A stretch of DNA of 58,182 nucleotides from Puia dinghuensis (GTDB lineage: Bacteria > Bacteroidota > Bacteroidia > Chitinophagales > Chitinophagaceae), in contig JAMFSL010000150.1 in NCBI GenBank assembly GCA_026225275.1, forward strand, positions 1 through 58,182. Direction: 5' to 3'. The stretch's first letter is position 1, and every line of letters starts with the position of its first letter. Both the position numbers and the translations under genes were made by a program. The notes below the pieces were generated by a model, which made no database searches, was not told the DNA's origin, and saw only the letters and a list, made by a program, of their open reading frames with translations. Below, in pieces: positions 49,869 to 58,182 of this stretch.

Positions 49869-52097
49869 ATGAGAAAACTTGTTATTGCCGGCAGCCTTTT
49901 GCTGGCCTCTTCACTGGGTTGGTCCCAGTCCAAATCATTATCCGGATTTAACGAAACTGCCGCCCGGAAGGAATTCGATCTCGAATCGACCTACGACAGC
50001 TATCTTGCCGCCGCAAACATCGACAGCGGCATCAGGATCATGTCTGCCCGGCCTCACCATGTCGGCTCCGCCGGCGACAAGGCCGTTGTGGATTATATCC
50101 TTAATAAATTCAAAAGCTGGGGTTACGACGCCCAGGTGGAGACTTTTTATGTCCCCTTCCCTACTCCGAAGGAACGCCTGTTGGAAATGACAGGGCCGAC
50201 GACCTTCAAGGCTACCCTGGCCGAAAAGCCGTTAAAAGAAGACGCTACATCCGGTCAGACATCGGAACAGCTGCCCACCTATAACTGCTGGTCACCCGAC
50301 GGCGACGTCACCGGGGAGCTGGTCTTTGTCAACTATGGCATCCCCGAGGACTATGATTACCTGGAAAGAATGGGTATTTCCGTGAAAGGAAAGATCGTCA
50401 TCGCCAAATATGGCCGTTCCTGGCGCGGCATCAAGCCCAAGGTGGCGCAGGAGCATGGCGCCATTGGCTGCCTGATCTATTCCGATCCCAAAGATGATGG
50501 CTATTTCGAGGGCGACGTCTACCCCAAGGGCGCCTTCAAGAATGAATATGGCGTCCAGCGCGGGTCTGTACTGGACATGCCGATCTATCCCGGCGATCCG
50601 CTGACACCGGGTATCGGCGCTACAAAAGATGCGAAAAGACTGGACCGGTCAGAGGCAACCACCTTGCTGAAAATCCCGGTACTGCCAATCAGTTATCATG
50701 ACGCTGAACCGCTGCTGCGGGCCCTTGACGGCCCTGTCGCTCCGTCCGACTGGCGGGGCGCCCTGCCTTTTACCTACCATATCGGTCCCGGCAAGGCGCA
50801 TGTCCATCTCAAACTGGCTTTTAACTGGGACATGAAGGAACTCCACGATGTGATCGCCAAACTGCCAGGCAGCGAATTTCCGGATGAATGGGTGATCAGG
50901 GGTAACCACCATGACGGCTGGGTCAACGGCGCAGGAGACCCCCTCAGCGGGCAATCCGCCATGCTCGAAGAAGCCCGGGCCGTCAGTCTGCTGGTCAAAA
51001 GTGGCTGGAAGCCCAAACGGACAATCGTCTATTGCGCATGGGATGGGGAAGAACCCGGCCTGCTGGGATCAACCGAGTGGGTAGAAGAACATGCCGCCGA
51101 ACTCCAGAAAAAAGCTGTCGTCTATATCAACTCCGACGGGAATGGCCGCGGCTTCCTCGGTGTCGAAGGTTCCCACGCCCTCGAGCCGTTCATGAACGAG
51201 GTGGCCCGCGATGTCATCGATCCCGAGACGCATATCAGCGTGGCCGAGCGCATGCATTCCCGGGAATTGGTGAATGCGGCTAACAACGGCAAGCTTAAAA
51301 AAGACCTCCTGGCCAAAAAGCCCTTTACCCTCGGTGCACTGGGTTCGGGCTCGGATTATTCGCCCTTCCTTCAGCATTTGGGTATCCCTTCTTTTAACCT
51401 GGGATTCGGGGGAGAAGATCCCGGTGGGGAATATCATTCCATCTATGACTCCTACGATGATTACCGCAGGTTTAAAGACCCCAGCTTCCAATACGGCGTC
51501 GCCCTGGCGAAAACGGCAGGCAGGACCACCTTACGGATGGCAGACGCGGCCTTGTTGCCCTTTGACTTCCGCGCCCTGTACAAGACCATTAACGGCTACG
51601 CTACGGACCTGATGACGGAGGTAGACCAATTGCGGGAGACGACTTCGCTGACCAACCTGATACTAAAAGACCACCAATACAGCTATGGCACCGATACGGC
51701 GCTCCATCTGCTGGCGCCTGCCGCCAAAGACGAAGTCCCCTACCTGAACTTTTCCAGTCTGCAAAATGCGCTTGGGAATCTTGAAAAGGTCTCCAACCGT
51801 TTGGCTGACACCCTGGCCAGGTCAAAATGGAGCGGGAGTGGCGAAGATGCTGTTAATCAAGCGCTTTATAGGGCGGAACAACAATTGCTATCTGATAATG
51901 GACTTCCCCGCCGTCCCTGGTACCGGCATTCGATTTATGCCCCCGGTTTTTATACCGGCTATGGTGTAAAGACACTGCCAGGCATCCGGGAGGCTATCGA
52001 ACAACGTAATTGGAAAGAAGCGCAGGAGCAGATCGAGATCGACGCTGCCGTGCTGAAGAAATTCTCCGATTACCTTGGCGCGATCGCCTTGCAATAG
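49869..52097 (+). CDS. Secreted M28 peptidase, glutamate carboxypeptidase II-like
   Basis: The 742-residue protein has a signal peptide (MRKLVIAGSLLLASSLGWSQ) and the three-part architecture of the transferrin receptor/PSMA group: a PA domain (about 125-270; GKIVIAKYGRSWRG), an M28 zinc peptidase domain (about 345-590; GNHHDGWVNGAGDPLSG, AWDGEEPGLLGSTEW, GSGSDYSPFLQHLG, EYHSIYDSYDDY) and a C-terminal dimerisation domain (about 620-740). Metal ligands His, Asp, Glu, Asp and His are all in place. It cuts C-terminal residues, often Glu, from peptides in the periplasm. The AsmA-like gene follows 15 nt later. Confidence 0.93.
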   Translation: MRKLVIAGSLLLASSLGWSQSKSLSGFNETAARKEFDLESTYDSYLAAANIDSGIRIMSARPHHVGSAGDKAVVDYILNKFKSWGYDAQVETFYVPFPTPKERLLEMTGPTTFKATLAEKPLKEDATSGQTSEQLPTYNCWSPDGDVTGELVFVNYGIPEDYDYLERMGISVKGKIVIAKYGRSWRGIKPKVAQEHGAIGCLIYSDPKDDGYFEGDVYPKGAFKNEYGVQRGSVLDMPIYPGDPLTPGIGATKDAKRLDRSEATTLLKIPVLPISYHDAEPLLRALDGPVAPSDWRGALPFTYHIGPGKAHVHLKLAFNWDMKELHDVIAKLPGSEFPDEWVIRGNHHDGWVNGAGDPLSGQSAMLEEARAVSLLVKSGWKPKRTIVYCAWDGEEPGLLGSTEWVEEHAAELQKKAVVYINSDGNGRGFLGVEGSHALEPFMNEVARDVIDPETHISVAERMHSRELVNAANNGKLKKDLLAKKPFTLGALGSGSDYSPFLQHLGIPSFNLGFGGEDPGGEYHSIYDSYDDYRRFKDPSFQYGVALAKTAGRTTLRMADAALLPFDFRALYKTINGYATDLMTEVDQLRETTSLTNLILKDHQYSYGTDTALHLLAPAAKDEVPYLNFSSLQNALGNLEKVSNRLADTLARSKWSGSGEDAVNQALYRAEQQLLSDNGLPRRPWYRHSIYAPGFYTGYGVKTLPGIREAIEQRNWKEAQEQIEIDAAVLKKFSDYLGAIALQ

Positions 52098-52112
52098 GGA
52101 TGCAATGCATAC

Positions 52113-54578
52113 TTGAAAAAGATTCTACGATATACGATCCGGATAGCAGGCGCTCTTTTGTGCCTGCTATTCTTATTATGGGTGGCGCTGGCCGCCTTTG
52201 TCGAATGGAAGAAAGATGACCTTTTGAAGAAAGCACAGACGGAAATCAACAGCAGGATCAGCGGCAATCTCCAAATCGGCCATGTCGACATCTCGCTCTT
52301 CAGGCACTTTCCGTCCATCACCCTTCGGTTGACAGATGTCACCCTCCGCGACAGCGCCTGGTCACAGCACCATCACGACCTGCTCCAGGCCGGCGACGTA
52401 TATGTCAGCGCTTCGCTGTTCCGGTCGCTGGTCAAAAGACAAGTCGAACTGAGCACCATTTTCCTCGAAAACGCCACGGCCTACTTCTATACCGATACCA
52501 CAGGCTACAGTAATACCTCTGCTCTAAAAGACAATAAAGCAGATACCGCTGCCACCCCCAGGTCGCAAAAGGCTCAGGCCGATCTGCCGACCGTTGTTTT
52601 GTCCAACGTACGCTTTGTGATGGACATGCAGAACAAAAATAAATTCTTCGGACTGGATATTCATGCCCTCCACGCGGACATCAACCGCGATGACCGCACC
52701 CTCTTCTTCGACGTCCGGACAGATATAAAGGTCGATAGCTTTGCCTTCAATACGGATAAGGGGAGCTTTGTCAAGGATAAGCCGCTGTCCGGCCATCTCT
52801 CGCTGTCCTATAATCTCGCCAGCGAGATCGTCCAGCTCGGGCAGGTCAACCTGAATATTGACGGCAACGCATTTACTTTCACCGGGCGGTTTTTCCCCAC
52901 AGTGAAACCCGACCCCTTCTTTCTGACGATCACCACCGATCATATTCTTTTCCGGGAGGCCGTCTCCCTGCTGACGCCTAAGCTGCGGGAAAAGCTGGAT
53001 CGTTACAATATCGACGAGCCCATTGCCGTTCGTGTCCAGCTGGATGCCGGAGCCGCCGATCAAACCGAACCGCAGATCCAGATCCACACCAGCCTGCAGC
53101 ACGGTACCGTGCACACGCCTACCGGCGACTTTAACGACGCTTCCTTCCAGGGCAGCTTCACCAACGAATGGGTACACGGTCACCCGCGCGAAGACGAAAA
53201 TTCCGGCATCAGGTTTACGGGCTTTTCCGCCTCGCTGGAAAAGATACCGCTCCATGCCGATACGGCCGACATCACCAATCTCAAGTTTCCGCAGCTGGCC
53301 TGCGACCTGCATTCTGCCTTCGACCTGTCCGTCCTGAACGAAGTGTACGGCAGCGAAAGCCTGCAATTCCAAAAAGGCAGCTGCCATATGGACCTGCGTT
53401 ATAAAGGCCCGCTTTCCGAGAACGACACGGCTGGCGCAACCGTGAACGGTCATCTCGACATCGACTCCGGCGGGATCGAATATCTTCCCTATAAATTCAC
53501 GCTCAGCCACGCCAAAGGCCGACTGCTCTTTAAAGACCAGGACCTGGTGGTACAACGACTCGAGGCCCGGGCCGGCGGCAGCACCGTCGTGATCAAAGGC
53601 GTGGCCAAAAACCTGATCGCTCTTCTCGACCATAATGCCGAAGATGTCAGTATGGATTGGAGCCTCAATGCCGCTCACCTCGACCTGGAAGACCTTGTCT
53701 CGCTGGCCGGCCCCCCTGGCAGCGGGACCACTACCAGGAGGCCCAGCTCGACCTTATTTGGTGCGACAGCCTCCCGTATCGACAACTTCCTCAAAAACGG
53801 ATTGGTCCATCTTAACCTGGATGCCGCCGATATCAGCTATGAAAACTTCGACGGCGCACATGCGAAGGCTGATATTACTTTCCAGAATGACGAGATCCGC
53901 CTGAACCGCATGACAGTCGAACAAAGTTCGGGCTCGCTGGATCTTAAAGCAACCCTTAGCAAGCGGGCAAAAGGTTACGCGAACCCGCTGACATTCGAAT
54001 CACACCTGCAGAATGTGGATATTCCCAAGCTGTTTACCTCCTTCGATAATTTCGGGCAGAAAGCCATTACCGGTCAGAACCTGAAAGGCCGGATGAATGC
54101 CGACATCCACTTCACCGGCGCTTTGAATAACAAGGCAGTAGTCGTACCCAAGAGTCTTAAGGGAACCGTTAATTTCAGCATCACCGACGGCGAGCTGGTG
54201 AACTTCGAGCCGATGGAGAAGATCCATGAGAAGATAATGAAAAAGCGTGATTTTTCCCAGATCCGATTTGCCGAGCTGCAGAACCAGCTTGACATCGATT
54301 CCACCACAGTCTCGCTGGAGCGGATGGAGATCCGGTCGAGTGTCTTTACCCTGTATGCCACCGGGACCTATGACATGAAAACAGGAACGGATATGGAGTT
54401 AGAGATTCCGCTGAGCAATCTGAAGAACAAAAATACCGATGCTCCACCGGAAAGCAAGGGCAACGACAGTAAGGCCGGCCCCAGTGTCCGGCTCCGGGCC
54501 AAGACCGGTGACGATGGCAAGCTGAAGATCAGCTGGGATCCTTTCCGGAAGGGGTTGAAAAAGGTGAAAAAAGCGTAA
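52113..54578 (+). CDS. AsmA-like envelope protein, second copy
   Basis: The 821-residue protein has an N-terminal transmembrane anchor (YTIRIAGALLCLLFLLWVALAAF) and an AsmA-type beginning (NLQIGHVDISLFRHFPSITLRLTDVTLRD), closely like the product of 13768-17124. The C-terminal AsmA_2-type part contains TFESHLQNVDIPKLFTSFDNFGQKAITGQNLKGRMNADI in parts and ends in a lysine-rich tail. The only possible start is TTG at 52113, because a stop codon lies six codons upstream with no ATG between. It is in tight succession with the M28 gene and uvrB (8 nt). Probably carries lipids between membranes. Confidence 0.87.
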   Translation: MKKILRYTIRIAGALLCLLFLLWVALAAFVEWKKDDLLKKAQTEINSRISGNLQIGHVDISLFRHFPSITLRLTDVTLRDSAWSQHHHDLLQAGDVYVSASLFRSLVKRQVELSTIFLENATAYFYTDTTGYSNTSALKDNKADTAATPRSQKAQADLPTVVLSNVRFVMDMQNKNKFFGLDIHALHADINRDDRTLFFDVRTDIKVDSFAFNTDKGSFVKDKPLSGHLSLSYNLASEIVQLGQVNLNIDGNAFTFTGRFFPTVKPDPFFLTITTDHILFREAVSLLTPKLREKLDRYNIDEPIAVRVQLDAGAADQTEPQIQIHTSLQHGTVHTPTGDFNDASFQGSFTNEWVHGHPREDENSGIRFTGFSASLEKIPLHADTADITNLKFPQLACDLHSAFDLSVLNEVYGSESLQFQKGSCHMDLRYKGPLSENDTAGATVNGHLDIDSGGIEYLPYKFTLSHAKGRLLFKDQDLVVQRLEARAGGSTVVIKGVAKNLIALLDHNAEDVSMDWSLNAAHLDLEDLVSLAGPPGSGTTTRRPSSTLFGATASRIDNFLKNGLVHLNLDAADISYENFDGAHAKADITFQNDEIRLNRMTVEQSSGSLDLKATLSKRAKGYANPLTFESHLQNVDIPKLFTSFDNFGQKAITGQNLKGRMNADIHFTGALNNKAVVVPKSLKGTVNFSITDGELVNFEPMEKIHEKIMKKRDFSQIRFAELQNQLDIDSTTVSLERMEIRSSVFTLYATGTYDMKTGTDMELEIPLSNLKNKNTDAPPESKGNDSKAGPSVRLRAKTGDDGKLKISWDPFRKGLKKVKKA

Positions 54579-54586
54579 TTTTATTC

Positions 54587-56629
54587 ATGTCATCTTTTAC
54601 CATTCACTCTCCGTATGAGCCGGCCGGTGATCAGCCGGAGGCGATCCGACAACTGACCGAGGGCATATTGTCCGGGGAGCAATACCATACATTGCTGGGG
54701 GTCACGGGCTCGGGAAAGACTTTTACCGTCGCCAATGTGATCCAGAACGTACAGCGGCCCACGCTGGTGCTCACACACAACAAGACCCTCGTGGCGCAAT
54801 TGTATGGCGAGTTCAAACAATTCTTTCCCGATAATGCCGTAGGGTATTTCGTTTCATATTACGACTACTATCAGCCGGAAGCCTATATGCCGGTCAGCAA
54901 CACCTACATCGAAAAGGATCTTTCGATCAATGAAGAGCTGGAAAAGCTGCGTCTGCAGGCAACCACTCAACTATTGAGCGGCCGCAGGGACATTATCGTC
55001 GTCGCGTCCGTGAGCTGTATCTACGGTATCGGTAATCCGGCCGAATTCGAGAACGGGATCGTAAGGCTGCAGCGCGGACAGACGATCTCGCGGCAAGGCT
55101 TTCTGCATTCGCTGGTCAATTCGCTGTACAAGCGTAGTGAGATCGAATTTGCCCGGGGAAATTTCCGGGTCAAAGGGGATACGGTGGATATCAACCTGCC
55201 CTATGTGGACTATGGATACCGGATCAGTTTTTTCGGTGATGAGATCGACTCGATCGAAAGTTTTGACATTGCCACAGGCAAACGGATCGGCCCTATGGAA
55301 GATATAGCGATCTTCCCGGCCAACCTTTACCTGGCGCCAAAAGATATATTGCATAAAGTGCTTTATGAGATCCAGGACGAGCTGGCCGCGCAGGTGACCT
55401 ATTTCAAAAATATCGGCAGGTATATCGAGGCTCAGCGGTTAAGCGAGCGCGTGAATTATGACGTCGAAATGATCCGCGAGCTAGGCTATTGCAATGGGGT
55501 TGAAAATTACTCCCGGTTTTTCGACCGTCGCGATCCGGGGACCCGGCCTTTCTGTCTGCTGGATTACTTTCCAAAGGATTTCCTGCTGGTGCTGGATGAA
55601 AGCCATCAGACGGTTCCGCAGATTAGCGGCATGTATGGCGGTGACCGCAGCCGTAAGCTGGTGCTGGTAGATTATGGTTTCCGCCTGCCCAGCGCGCTGG
55701 ATAACCGGCCGCTGAACTTCCATGAGTTTGAATCGTTGACGGGTCAAACTATTTACGTATCGGCAACGCCGGGAGACTATGAGCTGGAAAAAGTGGGTGG
55801 TGTGGTAGTGGAACAGGTGGTGCGCCCTACCGGGCTGCTGGATCCGCCGATCGAAGTTCGGCCTAGCGTCAACCAGATCGATGACCTGCTGGACGAGATC
55901 GATAAGACCGTTAAAAAAGGAGACAGGGTGCTGGTCACCACGCTTACGAAGCGTATGGCAGAGGAAATGGACAAGTACCTGCACCGCATCGATATCAAGT
56001 CCAAGTATATCCATAGCGAAGTCGATACTCTCGAAAGGGTGGAGATCCTGCGTCAACTGAGGTTGGGAGAGATCGATGTGCTCGTCGGGGTCAACCTGCT
56101 CCGTGAAGGGCTGGATCTGCCGGAAGTCTCGCTGGTGGCGATCCTCGATGCCGATAAAGAAGGATTTCTGCGCAACGAAAAATCCCTGACGCAGACGGCA
56201 GGTCGTGCGGCACGTAATGTAGACGGGCTGGTGATCTTTTATGCCGATATCATGACCGAAAGCATGCAGCGGACGATAGATGAGACGCTGCGCCGCCGGG
56301 TAAAACAAATCGCCTTTAACGAAGCGAATGGCATTACGCCACGAACGATATTGAAATCAAAGGAACAGGTATTCGCGCAAACGTCGGTGCTGGACATCAA
56401 AGGATATAATCCAGCCGATCCTTATGCAAGAGCTCCCAATGAAGAATTAGTGACCATGGCGGCAGAGGAGCAGCAGGTGTATCAGACGATCCCGCAGGTG
56501 GAGAAGGCGATTGCGCGGACCAAAAAAGAAATGGAGAAGGCGGCGAGGGATTTGGATTTTATGGAGGCTGCGCGACTGCGCGATGAAATGTTTGGGTTGC
56601 AGAAGAAGTTGAAAGAGATGAAAGATTAA
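54587..56629 (+). CDS. uvrB: UvrABC system protein B
   Basis: The 680-residue nucleotide-excision repair helicase has GVTGSGKTFT (Walker A, about 39), the beta-hairpin region YYDYYQPEAYMP, LVLDESHQTVPQI (motif II), SATPGDYE, the motif V/VI region VGVNLLREGLDLPEVSLVAILDADKEGFLRNEKSLTQTAGRAARN (in consecutive blocks) and a C-terminal UVR domain (EKAARDLDFMEAARLRDEMF). It loads onto damage with UvrA and positions UvrC. It lies between the AsmA-like gene (8 nt) and polA (13 nt) and so is probably co-transcribed with polA. Confidence 0.98.
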   Translation: MSSFTIHSPYEPAGDQPEAIRQLTEGILSGEQYHTLLGVTGSGKTFTVANVIQNVQRPTLVLTHNKTLVAQLYGEFKQFFPDNAVGYFVSYYDYYQPEAYMPVSNTYIEKDLSINEELEKLRLQATTQLLSGRRDIIVVASVSCIYGIGNPAEFENGIVRLQRGQTISRQGFLHSLVNSLYKRSEIEFARGNFRVKGDTVDINLPYVDYGYRISFFGDEIDSIESFDIATGKRIGPMEDIAIFPANLYLAPKDILHKVLYEIQDELAAQVTYFKNIGRYIEAQRLSERVNYDVEMIRELGYCNGVENYSRFFDRRDPGTRPFCLLDYFPKDFLLVLDESHQTVPQISGMYGGDRSRKLVLVDYGFRLPSALDNRPLNFHEFESLTGQTIYVSATPGDYELEKVGGVVVEQVVRPTGLLDPPIEVRPSVNQIDDLLDEIDKTVKKGDRVLVTTLTKRMAEEMDKYLHRIDIKSKYIHSEVDTLERVEILRQLRLGEIDVLVGVNLLREGLDLPEVSLVAILDADKEGFLRNEKSLTQTAGRAARNVDGLVIFYADIMTESMQRTIDETLRRRVKQIAFNEANGITPRTILKSKEQVFAQTSVLDIKGYNPADPYARAPNEELVTMAAEEQQVYQTIPQVEKAIARTKKEMEKAARDLDFMEAARLRDEMFGLQKKLKEMKD

Positions 56630-56642
56630 CTAATTTCGCCCC

Positions 56643-58182
56643 ATGGATAATACGGACAAAAGAGTCTTCCTTCTCGATGCCATGGCGCTGATCTTTCGCG
56701 CCTATTATGCGCTGATCAGCAGTCCCCGGATCACATCCAAGGGACGAAATACGAATGCGCAGTTCGGTTTTACCAATGCCGTGGTAGAGCTGATTAACAA
56801 CCGGCATCCATCCCATATGGCAGTGTGCTTTGATACGGAAGCGCCGACGGAGCGGCATACTGATTTTGCCGAATACAAGGCCAACCGCCAGGAGGCGCCG
56901 GAGGACCTTATCAGCGCTCTGCCGGATATCAAAGCGATCGTCAAAGGATTCAATATTCCCTGTATAGAACTGGACGGCTATGAAGCCGATGACGTGATCG
57001 GAACGCTGAGCCTGCAGGCTGCCAAAGCGGGGTATGAGGTCTATATGGTCACGCCGGACAAGGACTACGGTCAATTGGTATCGGATAAGATCAAAATCTA
57101 TAAGCCTGGCTACCAGGGTGGTCTTGCCGAGATCCTCGGGCCGAAGGAAGTGTGTGAAAAATGGAATATCAAGGATGTCTCGCAGGTGATCGATATCCTG
57201 GGGCTGATGGGAGATGCCGTAGATAATATCCCGGGCATCAAGGGCGTCGGGGAAAAGACCGCGGCCAAGCTGCTGGCGGAATGGGGCAACCTGGAAAATG
57301 TAGTGGCGAATGCCGATAGCATCAAGGGTGCACTGGGCGAAAAGGTGCGGGCTGGAAAAGAGCTGGCCGTGATGAGTAAGAAACTGGCGACGATTATTAC
57401 GCATGTGCCGGTAGAATTCCATGAAGAGAATTTCCGGCTGAAGGATTGGAATAAAGAGACACTCAACGAGATCTTCACCGCTTTGGAGTTCAGGAGCATG
57501 GGGAAGAGGATCCTGGGAGAAGGTTTTACCGGGGCTGGCGCTTATACGCCGCCGGAAGGAGTCCAGACGGATCTGTTCGGCAATGCTGTGAAGCCGGCGG
57601 CTAGCAAGAAAAAGGCAGGAGGCGCGGCCGGATCAGGGACAGCGGGGAACGGAAGCACGGGCGCAGCCGGAGCAGGAACGACGACGGAAACGGACCGGCT
57701 GGAAGAAGCCAGCACCCGACTGGAGGCAGCTGTAGAGCGGGGAGAAGAAGAGACCCAAGGAGAAGAGACCGACGGACCGGTACCGCATGGCAGCCGGACC
57801 ATCCACAATACACCACATTCCTATAGCGCCATTGTCGGGGATAAGGAAATTGCCGAGTTCGTCGCCCTGTTGCTGCAGCAAAAAGAGATCTGTTTTGATA
57901 CTGAAACGACGGGTATCGATCCGAATGATGTCGAACTGGTCGGAATGAGCTTTTCTTTCCAGGTAGGGGAAGCGTATTATGTCCCATGTCCTTCTGACCA
58001 AACTGCGGTGAAAAAGATACTGGATGCCTTTCAACCACTCTTTGAGTCCGGGTCGGTGACCTGGATCGGGCAGAACCTGAAATATGACTGGCTGGTGCTG
58101 AAATGGTATGGTGTCGAGCCGAAAGGACCTTTATTCGACACTATGCTGGCGCATTATGTAATAGAGCCTGAGGGTAAAAGGA
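56643..58182 (+). CDS. polA: DNA polymerase I, N-terminal part
   Basis: The frame runs from ATG 56643 off the right edge (513 complete codons). Residues 1-290 are the 5' nuclease (FLLDAMALIFRAYYAL, ELDGYEADDVIGTL, VTPDKDYGQLV, GLMGDAVDNIPGIKGVGEKTAA). Residues about 295-395 form an unusual Gly/Ala/Thr/Glu-rich linker that carries QTDLF (residues 308-312), a good match to the sliding-clamp-binding motif. The 3'-5' exonuclease starts near 400 with CFDTETTG (Asp 419, Glu 421) intact and IGQNLKYDWLVL following. So both nuclease activities are predicted active. The polymerase domain is outside the window. Confidence 0.97.
   Translation, partial: MDNTDKRVFLLDAMALIFRAYYALISSPRITSKGRNTNAQFGFTNAVVELINNRHPSHMAVCFDTEAPTERHTDFAEYKANRQEAPEDLISALPDIKAIVKGFNIPCIELDGYEADDVIGTLSLQAAKAGYEVYMVTPDKDYGQLVSDKIKIYKPGYQGGLAEILGPKEVCEKWNIKDVSQVIDILGLMGDAVDNIPGIKGVGEKTAAKLLAEWGNLENVVANADSIKGALGEKVRAGKELAVMSKKLATIITHVPVEFHEENFRLKDWNKETLNEIFTALEFRSMGKRILGEGFTGAGAYTPPEGVQTDLFGNAVKPAASKKKAGGAAGSGTAGNGSTGAAGAGTTTETDRLEEASTRLEAAVERGEEETQGEETDGPVPHGSRTIHNTPHSYSAIVGDKEIAEFVALLLQQKEICFDTETTGIDPNDVELVGMSFSFQVGEAYYVPCPSDQTAVKKILDAFQPLFESGSVTWIGQNLKYDWLVLKWYGVEPKGPLFDTMLAHYVIEPEGKR

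Noticed and set aside
52524-53678. Minus-strand frame of 384 codons
   Set aside because: Antisense to the AsmA-like gene; the sense strand has the anchor and family pattern, the antisense translation has none.
56559-57422. Minus-strand frame of 287 codons
   Set aside because: Antisense to the 5' nuclease part of polA, which is clearly coding.

Overview
This window looks like chromosomal DNA of a moderately GC-rich member of the Bacteroidetes, most likely the Chitinophagaceae. The reasons are a SusC-type TonB-linked transporter, a type IX secretion sorting domain, Bacteroidetes -7 boxes (TAnnTTTG), several lineage-typical protein families, and no Shine-Dalgarno signals. No tRNA, rRNA, CRISPR array or insertion sequence was found.

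Region 1 (1-12,600) is a glycan or glycoside utilisation locus. It holds the 5' part of a SusC-like transporter, two paralogous secreted concanavalin-like/PD40-propeller proteins, a CsxA-like GH2 enzyme, two exported sugar isomerase/epimerase-like TIM barrels, and a membrane-spanning propeller/Y_Y_Y/LuxR-HTH regulator. Three promoters here share one architecture. Each has a -7 box, then 31 bases, then a pair of ACATC half-sites 11 bp apart, then a second such pair. This is the strongest sign of an undescribed regulatory system in the window: a one-protein transmembrane sensor-activator and its tandem direct-repeat operators.

Region 2 (12,600-31,400) is mixed. It has a double-thioredoxin protein, a large AsmA-like protein, a MATE exporter, an L,D-transpeptidase-like enzyme and sigma-54. 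An envelope operon follows: radical SAM, a MarR domain fused in frame to a GHL10 glycosidase, and a KdnA-like aminotransferase. After it come a divergent GH25 lysozyme, an ECF sigma factor with a membrane partner, an ArsC-like protein, and an intact RAYT next to a RAYT lacking its HUH histidines. REP-like palindromes lie nearby.

Region 3 (31,400-46,000) starts with PcrA/UvrD helicase. Divergent from it is a two-gene unit coupled by TAATG: a soluble M48-type metallopeptidase and a 1829-residue DUF4011/SF1 helicase/endonuclease/WGR protein, a candidate defence or DNA-repair system. A 52-residue basic protein gene lies tail-to-tail with the helicase. A DUF1080 protein, a CPA1 antiporter and a hybrid 7TM histidine kinase follow.

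Region 4 (46,000-58,182) is mainly housekeeping: OmpA-like lipoprotein, RecA, a type IX cargo protein, methylglyoxal synthase, a glutamate-carboxypeptidase-like M28 peptidase, a second AsmA-like protein, UvrB and the 5' part of DNA polymerase I. With PcrA and the WGR helicase, DNA repair genes are concentrated in the right half.
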